A DNA stretch of 64,000 bases from Phoronis australis (Eukaryota; Phoronida; Phoronidae), in assembly GCA_002633005.1 (NCBI GenBank), contig NMRA01000472.1, positions 105,304 through 169,303 of the forward strand, read 5' to 3'. The notes beneath the pieces were generated by a model. The model was not told where the DNA came from, searched no databases, and worked only from the letters and a program-made list of their open reading frames with translations. Positions 23,901 through 38,900 of the stretch are shown here, piece after piece; the first letter of the stretch is position 1, and each line of letters begins with the position of its first letter. A program made the position numbers and the translations under genes.

Positions 23901-26900
23901 AAAACAAAACAAACAAAACTACCACTAGGAGGCGCCAGAGTAGTCAAAGTCGTCATCATCAACTGTCCTCTTCACACTGAAAACATGTACGGCAATTTTC
24001 AAAACCATGCTTAGAATGACATGGTTGACAGAGAGGTAGACTCGAAAACAGCAAAAATGGCCTCTAGGTGGCGCAAACTAAGTTGAATCCATCCGAAAAC
24101 GGCAAGATGGCGTCGTCTCATGAATAACTGCCTATATACCAAATTTTTTGAAAATACGCTAAGGACCTTTGATGATAGAGGTAAGCATAAAAAATTGCCA
24201 CTAGGGGACACACAGATAGTCGGATCTGTCCGAAAGTTCGCTCATGCCGTACCATCCATGAAAGGAACACTGTGCAAAATTTCATGAACATACGTCAATT
24301 GGTTTTGGAGATAGAGCAGCGGATGCCGCACGCACGGAGATGATGGCATAATGCGTCCACATATAAATAAGTGGGCGCAAAAAAAATAAAAACGAATCCC
24401 ATAAGCCATTTCTGAGATATGATGTTCCAAAGAAAGGCAAACTTTGACAAATCACGTTCAGAAATAAGACAATCAGTAAAAAGGCAATTTAGCTTGAAAC
24501 CCAAAACAACCACTTAACTTCAGAAATAAGACAATCAGTAAAAAGGCAATTTACCTTGAAACCCAAAACAACCACTTAACTTCAGAAATAAGACAACCAG
24601 TAAAAAGGCAATTTAGCTTGAAACCCAAAACAACCACTTAATCAAAAACACCTTGAAGAAAGGTCAATCTCTCATTAACATACAACACAAGGTAAGTTAG
24701 TAATATGAAGTACTGTTACTGAGAGAAAAGTTTGTGTGAAGGATGAAAGATGATGTGTTTCAAAACACTATTGACAATGCTTACGTGGATTGCCTGTAAT
24801 GGAAAAGCAATGAGGTAATTATTGAACAATGGAATATGGCTGCTCAGGGCTACCGTCTGCGATTCAACACACAACCCTCGACGTATTGCTTACAGCTTTC
24901 TCCTGTAATTTCATCTTTCCAGTTTCACCAACTGATAATGTCATTAGCGTGATTCTGCGTGAAATTGGCACTATGGAACGCATTCCTGGTCGATGCAAAG
25001 TCAATGTTGAGAATGAAGGAAGTGGCATAACACAATGGGTTGAAACTGTGTTAGGCTTAACAACAGTTACATTTCCTCTTATGCTTCGCAAGAATAAGAA
25101 CATTTAAAAACACCGCTGTGTTGTTCAACAACCGCTGTGTTTAAAAGCAGTGTGCCTTCCACAACACCAATATGACAAGCAACTGGACTTCCAGCATAGT
25201 CAAAGTGGCAAGCAGCATGGAACACACTTGAGTGCTGAAAATTCATGAGTCAGCAAAGATGATGCTTAGCCTACATGACTTTGTATTGTCAGGTGTGCAC
25301 TCATCTGCCTCTGCCAGTTCAGACAGTACACACTTGTGGGACATGACATCATGTAATAGATAGAGAAAAAAGCTCAAGTCAAATATTGGAATTTGCTTAC
25401 TTGAGTTAGTGACATAGTGTCCGACTCTTACGGACTTCAGCTAGGCTAGTGATTATTAGTATCGTTCTGGCCAGTAGCTTTTTTGACGCCCCTTCTGAAC
25501 CAATCTTCCTCATAGTCTAGGATAGTGATATCATCAGTATCAAAATCACGTCTGGTGGTGCATAAGTGATTTTGATACTGATGATGTCGCTATGCTCGAC
25601 TCTGAGGAAGATTGGTTCAGATGGGGTGTCAAAGAGCTCTGCACGAGCACATCAAGCGCCCCTCTGAATAAACAAGATGGATCAATTTTCCAACTGTTAC
25701 ACACGTGGGATAGTGTCCTGACCTGGATGCTGCGTCGACTGGGTAAAATGCCACCTACTGGCTAGAATGATAGTAAGATCACTACCCAAATTGAAGTGCT
25801 AAGAGACAGACGCAACATCGTTAACTAAGTAAGCAAATTCCAGTATTTGAATTAAGTTTTTTCTGAGTTTTGATACCTCATCTGAATGTCTCATAACTTT
25901 CATGCTTTTATCATTTGCAACAGATACTAAACAATGATCAGAAACAACAATTTGTTAAATTGTTCAGCAAACTTCCAGGTTTTCAATAAGGATAGTTCTT
26001 CTACATAACTGTGAATGGTGACACTGGAAACCAAGTAGTTTACTGAAGATTATTTCTGTGATCAGGAAACATGTCACCAATTGGTTATATTTCAGGTCGA
26101 AGTCAATGAATTTTGACTTTCAACACTCGAAATGCCACCTTGCGTTCATCACTTCATAGCCGTCCAGTTGTCCATTATTAATACAACAGACATACATGAG
26201 GATGCGATTAGTCTGTACATAAAAAACTGAAAGAGAACGAACTTTGTTTTTAAGTACCAACCTTTGCTGTAAGCTACATTCAGGATGTCACGCAGTTCGT
26301 AAGCGTCAACTTCCATGTCGACACCGGCAATGCGGCGGAATACTGCCCTCATCTTCTCCGTCGCCTCGCTCTCCTGGGGTGTGGGCTCGGGGGCCTAGAA
26401 TAGGGACAAAAAGGTATATGTGTAAGGCAACAAGAAAATTGCAAGAGCACGTCAAAAGAGAATGGTGATTGTTGTTGAGCACATCTTGTTTGAAAGGCAT
26501 TGTGTTCCCCAGAAGAATGGAGCACTAAAGGAAAGCATGATTAATGTCAATTGGCAAGGTCCTACATTAAACATCCAGGAGACATCACAGGGTCCTCATT
26601 GACCTTTAGGGAAAGGTTCCTGTGCCTTTTGAGGGTAATATTTCGGGTTAAAAAAAATGTTCCCCAGGTCGCGACCAGTTTGCAGGACTGTGCAAGTTAA
26701 AGGCGACTCTAGCACACTATAGCTTTCCTGAATACAACTCTGGTTACAAAAACGGTGCTTCATAAAGGACAAAACTGAGCTGAGTATTCTCTGAACTGTT
26801 TCACACAAGGTCGGATTTCTGGGACAGTCAACAAGTGACTAAGATTTTAAGCCAAGAAACATATTTCCAAGCTAAAATAAATCCAATTGCTTACACTGTA

Positions 26901-29900
26901 CACTGTGGCTAGTTTTCACAAAGTGTTTAAAAGAAAATGTCCTGATGCGCAACAAATTATGGGAAAGCTTGCAAGGCGTTGAAACTTTGATGTGAGCAGA
27001 CAAAAATTTAACCACAACAGGCTTTCATTTCATGAGGGGCCTGAGCTGTAGAAAGCTCAGTAGCCATGGAAAACAAACCAACAGTGATGCAGACAAAGGG
27101 TATGCTACTTCAAGGTTAAAACAATCACATTTACAAATCTCTATTCTTGAAATGTAAACCCACAGTTTTTGGAGGAAAATATCAGACACTCACACACAGT
27201 GGAAAATTTGTGGATGCTGGACAGTCCTCACCCAAAACCCTGATTCAAACCTTGCAAATGCACCTACAGAAGCCATTCAGAAACTTTTAGATGGGACAGT
27301 CAAGTGTCGTCACCTATTGAACACTTGAAGGAGTGTTGGTGCCTGACTAAAATTCTGACACACTGTTACCAGTAATCTCCCAGTCATACACCTTTCATGA
27401 CTAGTGACATATTACTCATGCACAACAGTCATATAGTGTGTATTCAAAATATTGTTCGGTGTTAGCTATGGTAAAAACCTTGAACATGTAAAAACACACT
27501 TCATTGCTACATATCTTTCATGGGACAAATCAAAAATAAAATTTCCCTTGTCTACCAGATTGTGTCTGAAATTATTGAGATAATTCCATACTTTCTGCAA
27601 TTTAAGGAAATGAGTAAAACCTGAAGCAACAGTAAAAAACGGTGAAAGCTGGACAACTTATCATCAACAAGAGCATTTAAAATATTTGGAAAAGCTGAAG
27701 GTGAGAGGGCAAATGTCAGACTCTTCCAGAAACTTGTATTTCTGCCCAGAGTGCCCCCCATTCAGCCAGCGGCTGTCACATCATGTTGCCAGAGGAAGGC
27801 TTCAGTTTGTCAGCAACTCAGCTGCAATAACAGAAGTCTGAGAACTTCAGCTGACAAAGTAGTCAACTCGAAATATTTCTAACAGTCCTTCCAATGATAA
27901 AAATATGCATTTTCGCATGTGCAAGACACGCATGCAGAATGACCACAAAACAGTTCCCATGAAGAGTTTTACGAACATTGTGTCCAAAGATCACCCATGC
28001 AGGCATTTTCTTGGGTGGGGCACTTTAAAATATACTAGCAGTACAACACAGTGGGTTTGTAGGATTTATGGAATGGGCTTTGACTGAGGGCATGACCAGA
28101 GAGGTAATTACCCTCTGTTTGGAGTAAAAAATGTGTGTGGAAGGTGCACTTCAATTAATGACAATTCCGTCAGGCAAACAGGATTTAAGAAGCAACAATA
28201 TATTGGAAACGCCTGCAAGAAAAAGCCTGCTGTAGGATGAAGATTCCAGTACAAAGTACATCCTTGTGCAAAAGCATGCTCACATGTCAAAGCACAGTTG
28301 AAGACAAAGGAAAGTTCTTTATGAAACTGCTTGCCACATCTTTATCAAGAGGAGGTTGCACTATATACAAGATTAGGAAATTTATACAAAAACAAATGGT
28401 TCCAGCCCTTGAAAGCACAAAACTCAAAGCAGACAAGACTCAAATTTCTGTTAACAAATTTCACAGAATCCTTAAGGTGTCATGATAAAAAATCACCTTT
28501 TTCAGCATAAGCAAGCACAGCAGGGGTTGCAATAGGCAAATTTCCATTTTGACAAAAACAAAGGTTTCAAAATTGATGATCATGCATACGGAGGGAAATG
28601 TTCAGCACCAAATCAAACACAGAGCTTTAAGCACATACTCCGAGATCAATTGAAACAGCACCAGACGTCGTGTAATAAACATTGCTTCCTGACCACAGCA
28701 ACTCACAGCTTAAAGTAAAATTATCCACGTATTACCTCATTTTAATAATTTTTGTCCTGATAGCTCCCAACGGACTTCAGATATAAAGAGTTTGACAATG
28801 CAACTTTACTCTTTACAAACTTCCTCTCGAGTAAAATTGGCAAAATCTTGATGGAAATTTCCGGTTAAGAATTATTTTTCATTTGTTTCCTTTCTGAATT
28901 TTGTCATAACTTATGGTGTTTGTCAACTTTTTTTAAATTTGAACACTACATACACTGAACTCATTCATATTGGAAGCCAGCTAAGTTTGTAGGGAGTGGC
29001 ATGGATAGTTCTACTTTAAAGGTACGTGTTCCATCAAAACTCTGGTGAACCATTATTGCTAACTTTTTAACTCGATTCAAGTACGCCCACTGACCATCAT
29101 GATGATGTGAAGTTCATGATATCAACTTTTTAGGATATCTTCTTTGTCTAAACCATCTGTTGTTCAAACGCGCTACCACTTGAACATGGCGACAATTAAT
29201 GGTTCACCAAAATGGCAGAGTGCAGAAACATGGATGAAAGTTTGTATCAGACTTACATTGCCACCTTTTTTCTGGTCCTGCTAAATTGATCAATGTTCAG
29301 ATATGACAACTACAACATCTATACTTCCAAAATATTCAAAACACGGTGTGCAAGTTTTACTAAAGCGTATACGAAGATGAATTCAATATTTTAACATTGA
29401 AAGCAAACAAACAGCTGCAGCTGGGATCAATGGACAGATGAACTAAAAAGGCAAATGTGCAGTTAAGTAAAAACTGAAATAAGGATATCACACTAAATAC
29501 TAAAAAGAATGTGTTATAAATGCCAACCACAATGCTTCTTTTTTCAAACGAAGCATAAAACGTTTCCAATAGTGAAGAAAGGACATCAGTGATTCACTGT
29601 TTCCTCTAAAGTGGTTGTAAACATTAACTTTGCAAGACAGTGTCACAGATACATATTTGGCAAAAAGTTTCTAAGTTCTTTTTAAGCTCAAAGCGAGAGA
29701 CAAACAAACAGCTCTGATGAGAAATATTCACATGGTAATAGCGACTGCAGCCATAAAGGAGATAAATTTCAGTATTGTAATCATTATTATTACTATTATG
29801 ACTTTTGCCATTATTAAGTGATTTGTCATAATTATTTCTACACTTTCTTTGACAAAAAAAAAACGACTCGCTACTATAAAGTTCTGGTGCATATGCCTAC

Positions 29901-32900
29901 ACGTGAAACAAAATGGGAAAAATTCCTTGAAACAATGTAGTACTTGAGATAAAGGCACAAGGGTTGAAATCTGTGCACATATGTTAGACCTCGTTTTTGA
30001 ATAAGGTTATACAAGAGAGAAATCTTGGAAGTAGGCCTTTTGTCTGTCATAAAGTAGATATTAATTTTTTATCACGAACAGACAAAAGTGTGCGAGAATT
30101 TCACAAGAAAGCCCTGGAATCTAGGAAATAAATTATATCGGCATATTGAACTGGCAATAAACTCACCTTCACTTCTTCATAAGAGGTGTCTTCATCAATG
30201 ACACTGGAAAGAAAAACACAAAGCTGCACTATCACTGTGGATTAGTCTTAATTAATTCACAAATTTAAGTCCTGTCCACACAGACTTATACGGTAATAGA
30301 ACAATTTGAACTTTGCACAAATTGTCCCACTTTAAAGCTGGTTTTACAAGGGGAACAGCTGTCACCATCACGGCGCGACTTCGCATTTACACAATAATAG
30401 ATCGTAAACTGGATCAGCGCAAGATATTTACACAATGACTGTCTGCGCATGCTTGAATAAAAACTAGTGAATGTTCAAACCACGTGGAATGATACCGCAT
30501 CACCCACATATGTTTTTGTGCAAGCGTAACAACAATGATCCATTCTGCCTTGTTCCAGTTTGTGTGTAGAGTTGAAACTGGAGCAACTGATTGTGTGCAA
30601 ACTTGCTCTACCTCTCAAACCGGTATCAAAAATGGCCGCCGCAGTGTCAGCTTGCTCCGTGTCAGTCGTGTTTACACACCCACTTGCGCCCAATCAGCTG
30701 TTGCACGTTAGATACTCCACAACAACTATCTCCCGTCCAGTGTAGATGCTACTTAAGTGGAGTGTCCACACACACACCTATCCGATNTTAGACCTCATTT
30801 TTGAATAAGGTTATACCAGAGAGAAATCTTGGAAGTAGGCCTTTTTTCTGTCATAAAGTAGATATTACTTTTTTATCACGAACAGACAAAAGTGTGCAAG
30901 AATTTCACAAGAAAGCCCTGGAGTGACAAAACAGGTCAAAATATCGGTTCGATCTCACTATCACGCCTTGACATCGCTTAGACGGGTGATGTGGTGGATG
31001 AGTCACATTTCCATAATTATTAAAAAAACCCGGGCAGACACTTTTCATACAAACAACTAAATAATCTAGGAAATAAATTATATCGGCCTATTGAACTGGC
31101 AATAAACTCACCTTAACTTCTTCATAAGAGGTGTCTTCATCAATGACACTGGAAAGAAAAACACAAAGTTGCACTATCACTGTTGATTAGTCTTAATTAA
31201 CACAGACTTGTACGGTAATAGAACAATTTGCACTTTGCACAAATTGTCCCACTTTAAAGCTGGTTTTACAAGGGGAACAGCTGTCACCATCACGGCGCGA
31301 CTTCGCATTTACACAACATTAGACCGTAAACTGGATCAGCGCAAGATATTTACACAATGACTGTCTGCGCATGCTTGAATAAATACTAGTGAATGTTCAA
31401 ACCACGTGGAATGATACTGCATCACCCACATATGTTTTTGTGCAAGCGTAACAACAATGATCCATTCTGCCTTGTTCCAGTTTGTGTGTAGAGTTGAAAC
31501 TGGAGCAACTGATTGTGTGCAAACTTGCTCTACCTCTCAAACCGGTATCAAAAATGGCCGCCGCAGTGTCAGCTTGCTCCGTGTCAGTCGTGTTTACACA
31601 CCCACTTGCGCCCAATCAGCTGTTGCACGTTAGATACTCCACAACAACTATCTCCCGGCCAGTGTAGATGCTACTTAAGTGGAGTGTCCACAAACACACC
31701 TATCCGATAACTAGCACAAGGCGAAAGTGGTCACTTTGTGCATGACAATGAACAGCTGATGTGAATATGGCATGTGACCCATCTGCATGTAAGCACAACA
31801 GATAATTACTTCTGCCTTGTCCCAGGTTTGCTGCCACACAGCGATTAGAAGTGCCATAAGTTACGCTAAAAAAGTTACGGAGTCAACAATAAAAAAATCA
31901 ATTTGCCACTAGGGGACACAGTGGTAATCGGAACAGTCCACAATTCGTCGCTATCTTATTGTCAGCTTCATAGGAGCACATCTACCAAATTTCATTAAGA
32001 TCCTTCGAGGAGTTTAAGAGAAACAGCAGAGAATGCTCAACACCGGACGCCCAGACAGACAAGATGGCAAAATACGCACCCACATATGGGGAGTAAGTGA
32101 AGTCTGTACGAAAATGGAAAGGCATCGTTGTCTCCTTGATAGAAGGCTAACTGACAGATTTCATGCAAATTAACTGACACTAGCGGGCACAGAAGCAGTC
32201 AGATCGGTTCAAAACTTGCCGTCATCCGTCTTCAGCTTCACAGGAACATACCGTATCTGTAAAATCTAATTAAGATTGTGCACAGCGTTTAGGAGATACA
32301 GTGGCGGATGCCACCCGCCCAGACAGAGATGATGGCAATATGCACTCATATATGTATATGTGGGTACATAAAAATTCTCTCTTAAAAGTTCACCAAATGC
32401 ACTTTCTGGAGAATCTGCCAATCAAATCTAGTATTTCCTCACAGCAATACATGAGCAGACAACTCTGACTGCAATACATACGAAATATCATTGAGAAACA
32501 ACACTTCTCAATACCACTCACATACGCCTGGGGTATAAATCCTCAAACTCAGGGACAGCATCACCATACCCACAGCCTCGCCGGGCTTGACGCGCGATTG
32601 GCTGAATTACTACTGGTTGCGCATCACTGATATACATTCGCCTCGTTCTACGATGCATTTTGTCCAACACTAACTTTCCACAGCACAAGAACACTTGACT
32701 AACTTTCTACTTCCACTGACACAGGATGCAAATCGTGCCAGACAGAATACACATGCACAAACCATTAACTGGTGTACTTCTAGACTACGTAGGTGTAAAA
32801 AGCAGCATCCCATATAAAGAAGCCTAATGCCTAGGTCAGTGTAATATGAATTCTCATAATGAAGAGGATATCTCATCAACATGACTATAATAGGGGGTCA

Positions 32901-35900
32901 CTCCATAACCACAAAAAATGCACTGAACAGGATCTATACACACACACACACACACACACACAAGCAGATGGCAAATACTTTGACTATGGTAAAATGTCAC
33001 CAATTTCGGGCGGAAGTAATTCCCAAAATTAAACTTTTTCATTTTCAAAGGCTTCGACCATTGTTGTAAATGACCACGACTTCTCAAAACATTGTCTGGA
33101 TGTAGGCATGGTATAAAATTTTAAAATGATAAAATATTATTTTGATGTTACATATCTGTTATGGGAAATTCAAAAAAACTTGTCCGCCATAGTGTGTCCT
33201 AAATTGGTGATTTTTACTGCAACAAAAACAAAAGATTAAATACGACTTGGACTTCTCACAAAACAGACAACATACACCAGAACATCATAAAAATGTCATT
33301 AAATTTGCTGCTTTACAATAACATTGAACTCTTGTTATGTAATATATGTCATATGACCAATCAACTCGCAGGTGCAGTTTTGAGTTTCTTAGCTGTGGGA
33401 CTGGATGATTTAGGTGTCAGATGTAAAATATTAGTGGAATGTAAACCCTGGAGAGAGATAGTAAGTGAAACATTCAAAAAGAGGCAAATTTCTCACAATC
33501 AACATCAAAATGGTCATTCAAGTAAACCTGGAAGATGTCTCATTGCTACCCAAGTGTGTGTCTACACCCCCCAGAAGATTAGTACACCTGTTCACTGTCC
33601 ATAACTCAGACAGAGGAATGTGCAGCTATTTTTCACTGTAAAAACATCACATACCCCACTGGTGAAGGTGTAAACAACATCAGGTGTGGAATACCTAGGT
33701 CAAAATCATGTGAGCAGCTCAATCAGGTACAGCACTGATTTGACTTCAGAGCCAATATTGNTAAATCGGTGATTTTTACTGCAACAAAAACAAAAGATTA
33801 AATACGACTTGGACTTCCCACAAAACAGACAACATACACCAGAACATCATAAAAATGTCATTAAATTTGCTGCTTTACAATAACATTGAACTCTTGTTAT
33901 GTAATATATGTCATATGACCAATCAACTCGCAGGTGCAGTTTTGAGTTTCTTAGCTGTGGGACTGGATGATTTAGGTGTCAGATGTAAAATATTAGTGGA
34001 ATGTAAACCCTGGAGAGAGATAGTAAGTGAAACATTCAAAAAGAGGCAAATTTCTCACAATCAACATCAAAATGGTCATTCAAGTAAACCTGGAAGATGT
34101 CTCATTGCTACCCAAGTGTGTGTCTACACCCCCCAGAAGATTAGTACACCTGTTCACTGTCCATAACTCAGACAGAGGAATGTGCAGCTATTTTTCACTG
34201 TAAAAACATCACATACCCCACTGGTGAAGGTGTAAACAACATCAGGTGTGGAATACCTAGGTCAAAATCATGTGAGCAGCTCAATCAGGTACAGCACTGA
34301 TTTGACTTCAGAGCCAATATTGAGTCAGTGGTATCACTCCCAGAATGTCAAGGTTAAGTGTGAAAATCTTTGATTTGTTGAGTCTCTGAGACACTGACCA
34401 CAAACACTAAATTCAGGAAAGTTGAAAGTCAGAACTGACCTGAGCATAAGATAGTAACTTTATGGATAAACTTGTCTATTAATGGAAAATGCAGAGAATA
34501 GAAATATAGCATTCCAGGAGTTTATGTTGCAAGTAACTGAGCTGGAAATTCGAGGCATTGGAACACATGCTGCGAGCATTAGGAGATTCATAGGTGGAGG
34601 GCATCACAGACAGGTTTTTCAGAACTGCCAAGAGAGAGACACGGAATCAGGAAAGGAGTCCCTAGATACATTGTTGATTTGTACCATTGACTGGGTAAGT
34701 TGCCTGATCGACACAGCATACGCAGTCATGAACATAGCGTCACATTCATAACACAGATCACAGAACTGTGAACAGTTTAGTGACTCATAAACACTGCACT
34801 CACAAAACACAGTTTACACAATAAAAAAACCCACTTTTTGGTTTTCACAGTGTCACCTGGAGGCAGATTACTGAATGCTTACAAAAACCTTTTCGCATAT
34901 TCGATGTCCCATGACTACTGACAGCTTTGGGGTCAAATATCAGAATCCAGATAAAAAATCACTAACCAAGACTTGGAATGACCAATGACAAAAAAGAGGA
35001 AAACTTTCTAGGTGATGTATCATTCCACAAATAAATAGGTATGTGCGATATTATAAATATTTTTGAGTTGTAAATTTAACTGAAATAAACGTTTTTGCAT
35101 TGAATAAAGTCAAAATAATGATAAGAGACGGAAAAAGAGAAAACTGGAAATCAAAACTGAAAAAGACGAAATCCCCTTGAAAGAGGAAAATTCAAAGCCC
35201 TGACTAACATAGATGATTTACTACATCTGCATTTGAACCACTGCAGTCTTTCTTACAAAGTGAAATTCATACACCTTGTTGGATTGCATGATTCTCCACT
35301 TGGAAAAAAGAGGCCTCTGATAAATATATTTAACTATTTTTATTGCCTTTGCTCGAACTTTTCTTTCTTTTAGAGAAGCTCGTACAACGTATTTAGTGAT
35401 GTTATCAACAGTAGAGGGGTTTTATTAAAGCTGTTTCCAAGTTGTGAAGACAAATAGAGAAAAATTAGCAGCACCTGTGAAACAATTAGCAGGTCACACA
35501 CACACACACGTGTTGAGACGAGTTCAAAGGCCATTAGGTATTGGAGCCATGTAAATGAAAACATCAAAAAAATTATTTCACTTTACCTCACCAAACAAAA
35601 AATACATGTGTGACTGAAAACATTTTGTTTACAATCGGGCATAAAAAATTTTAGTTGCAAAAACGAAGTACAAGAGTTTTGACTATACCTTAAACATGAA
35701 AATCATCAGAGGTCACAGGTTCATGTTCCAGGTATAAGTTTTGTCCTAACTTTCTGCTTCAGCTCTGTGTACATTGCCTTAACAAGTAGTGCTGAAGGAA
35801 CAGCCACTTTATCATGACAAGTGAAACTCAATGAGACTATTGGTATCCTATTTGTTATCTTAAAGTATCTGACATTCCAGGGGCATGGAACAACTTCTCA

Positions 35901-38900
35901 AAATAGGGTACCGGAAGTGTTAGATCATACACCAAACAGTGCAGTACATCAGTATACCAGCGTGTGCACAGTAACAATGGTTTATGAACCCATACAGACT
36001 CCTTGCAAGCGTAGAACCAGAGAAATGTCCAGGCAGTAAGACAGCCCCGTTGGACACTTTTACATTGGAAGACTCTCAAGCATACCCTATGTTTGTTATT
36101 TGTTATCAATCTTTCACAAAATCTGGATATACGACTGCCTTGTGTGGTTCATGGCATCTTAAGAGTAGACACCCAATGACGTATGTAGTGGTGGCTGGGG
36201 GTGGGCCACCCTGAGAGTCACCCGGGGGGGGGGGGGGGTTGAACAGTTGGCCTAACTTACACAATTAAGAACAGCCCGAGTCATGTTCCATGTGTAAACC
36301 ATGACTGATAGAGATGTCGGTTACTTGGTGATCAGAGTAGCAAAAGTATGATCAAAAGTGTGACACCTTAATGGCAACTGGGACTGGGGTGCAGATGCTG
36401 GGAGAGGACTGGGGTGACATCGTCTACTGCCCCGAGTCACTACAACCTTAGGATGAATTCCATAGCTGGTATAAGAAAAGTAAACTTAGGAAAAAATGGA
36501 AAACAACAGCTGAAACTGTTTTATAATTCATAAATTCTAAGTATTCTTTGTGTCCTAAAATTTCTATTAGCAAAGCATTTTTCTAACTCACACAGTTGGG
36601 GTTTCTGAGAAAAATCAACGAAGCAAAAGGGGCCTTATAATAAACTCCAGTTATCTAACCCAGTATGACATATGTACTAAACTGAACGATTTCCTGGATG
36701 GTTTAACGTTCCATGAACACCTAAACATAGCACAAATTTAATGCCCTTTCAAAATAAATCGTTAATTGAAACTAGCGTTGTGCACAGACGAGTAGACAGC
36801 TGTTTCCACCATGTGAATGCCTGTGTGAGCGGAGTCAACACGAAAATTTAGGTCAACATTACGACGCAATAAGAAACAAGAGCAACGCGGAGCATTGAAA
36901 TGCTCCCACAACTACCTCGCAAATGGTGTATTTCTAGGAGTGTTTATTTGTATAAATGTTGAATCTATCCGAAAACAGGAACCTGCCAACTCTAGAAACC
37001 TATTAATTAAATTTCATGAAAATCTGCAAAGTAGTTTCAAAGATACAGAGGACAACGAAAAAAATAAAATTACCACTAGGGAGGCACAGCAGTAGTTAGA
37101 TCCATCCAACGCCAAAAAACAAACTCGAAAACAGTAAAAATGGCCACTACGTGAAGCAACATAACCTTGAACCCATACGAAAATGGGAGGATAGCGTCAT
37201 CTCACTAATAGATGCCTATCTACGAAACTTTATGAAAATCTAGTGAGGACTTTTGAAGATACGAAGTTAAACGTAAAAAATTCCACTAGGGGGCGCACCG
37301 ATAGTTGGATCCGTTCATGAAAGGAACATGTGCAAAAATTCATGAACATACATCAAAAGGTTTTGGAGATAGAGCACCTGATGCCGGACGTCGGTCGGAC
37401 AGACGTGCCCACATGTTTATAACAAGAGAAACGCGGAGCGTTGAAATGAGCCCACGAATGCATTGCAAATGGTGTGCTTTTAGGGTTATTTATTTGTATC
37501 ATAAAAATGGCCACTAGATGGTGCAAAAACATACAATCCATCCAAATACAGCTATGGATGCAAAACAAAACAGAGCTACTACTAGGAGGCGCCACAGTAG
37601 TCAGACGCCATCATCAAACGTCCTCTTCACACTGAGAACATTTCAATTTTCAAAACCATCCCTATGATTTGGTTGACCAGGGTTTGAAAACAGCAAAAAT
37701 GGCCACTAGGTGGTGCAAAATACCTAGATTCCATCCAAAAACAGGAGCAAAGCGTCATCTCTTCAATAGATGCCTATATTCAAAATTTTATGAAAATATG
37801 TTTTGGACCTTTGAAGATACAGAGGTAAACATAAAAAACTAAAATTGCCACTAGGGGGCACACGAGTGGTCAGATCCATCCGAAAGTCGTCGTTGTTTGT
37901 TGTCAACATCATATAAATACACTGTCTTCATAAATCAAGTAAAGATCCTGCAAACGGTTTAGGAAATACAACCATGAGCGCAAAAAACTGCCAACAGTAG
38001 GCGCCACAGTAATCGAAGTTGGAAAATCATCGTCAGCCGTCCACTTCATAGATAAAACATACATGCCAATTTTCACAATTATCCTGAAAGCAGTTTGCTT
38101 GATAGAGTGGACGCGAAAACAGTAAAAATGGCCACTAGGTGGCACAAACTAGGTCGAATCCATCTGAAAATGGAGAGATGGCGTCACCTCATTAACAGAT
38201 GCCTGTATGCCAAATTATATGAAAACACATTGAGGACCTTTGAAGATAGAGAGGTAAACGTAAAAAAATAAAATCGCCACTAGGTGGCACACCAGTAGTC
38301 AGATCTGTCTGACAGTTGTCATCCTGCGTTATTAACATCATATAAATGCATTTACTAAATTTAGTAAAGATCATGCAAACGGTTTAGGAGATACAGCCAT
38401 AGGCGCAAAAATTGCCACTAGGAGACGCCACAGTAGTTGAAGTCATCGGAAAATGATTGTCAACCGTCTACTTCATAGGAAGAACATACATGACAATTTT
38501 CGCAATCATCCTTTGAGCGGTTTGGTTGATGGAGGGATGGACGCCAAAAAACAGACTCGAAAACAGTAACAATGGCCACTAGGTGGCGAAAAATACCTCG
38601 AATCCATCCGAAAATGAAACGATAGTATCACCTCATTAATAGATGCCTATGTGCCAAATTTCATGAAAATCGGTTTAGGACCTTTCAAGATACAGAGGCA
38701 GCAAAGGTAAAAAAATTAAAATTGCCACCAGGGGGGCACAGTGGTATTCGGGTCGGTCCGAAACTCGTCGCCCTCTGTCGTCAACCCCTTAGGAACACAC
38801 CTGCCAAATTTCAAGGAGATCCTGCAAGGGGTTTAGGAGGTACAGCCGCGGACGCTGGACACCCAGACAGAAATGACGGCAATATGCACCCACAAATAAA

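Larger units (their letters stand above)
29984..30786. repeat. Direct duplication, copy 1 (contains calpain exon 10)
   Basis: 803 bp, near-identical to 30788-31709 apart from substitutions, a 22-bp stretch present only here (about 30250) and a 141-bp stretch absent here. The copies are separated by a single N at 30787. Confidence 0.92.

Noticed and set aside
24457-24642. CRISPR-like array
   Set aside because: Three 62-bp units adjoin without spacers, so it is a plain tandem repeat, and the genome is eukaryotic.
24829-25107. Possible coding segment with overlapping frames on both strands
   Set aside because: Neither frame shows a recognisable domain, and neither joins the calpain reading frame. 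Could be an old transposase fragment, but I cannot support that.
33293-34166. Two identical 103-codon frames as a duplicated gene
   Set aside because: They are simply the same sequence in the 561-bp duplicate block. No domain, and the block looks like an assembly artefact.
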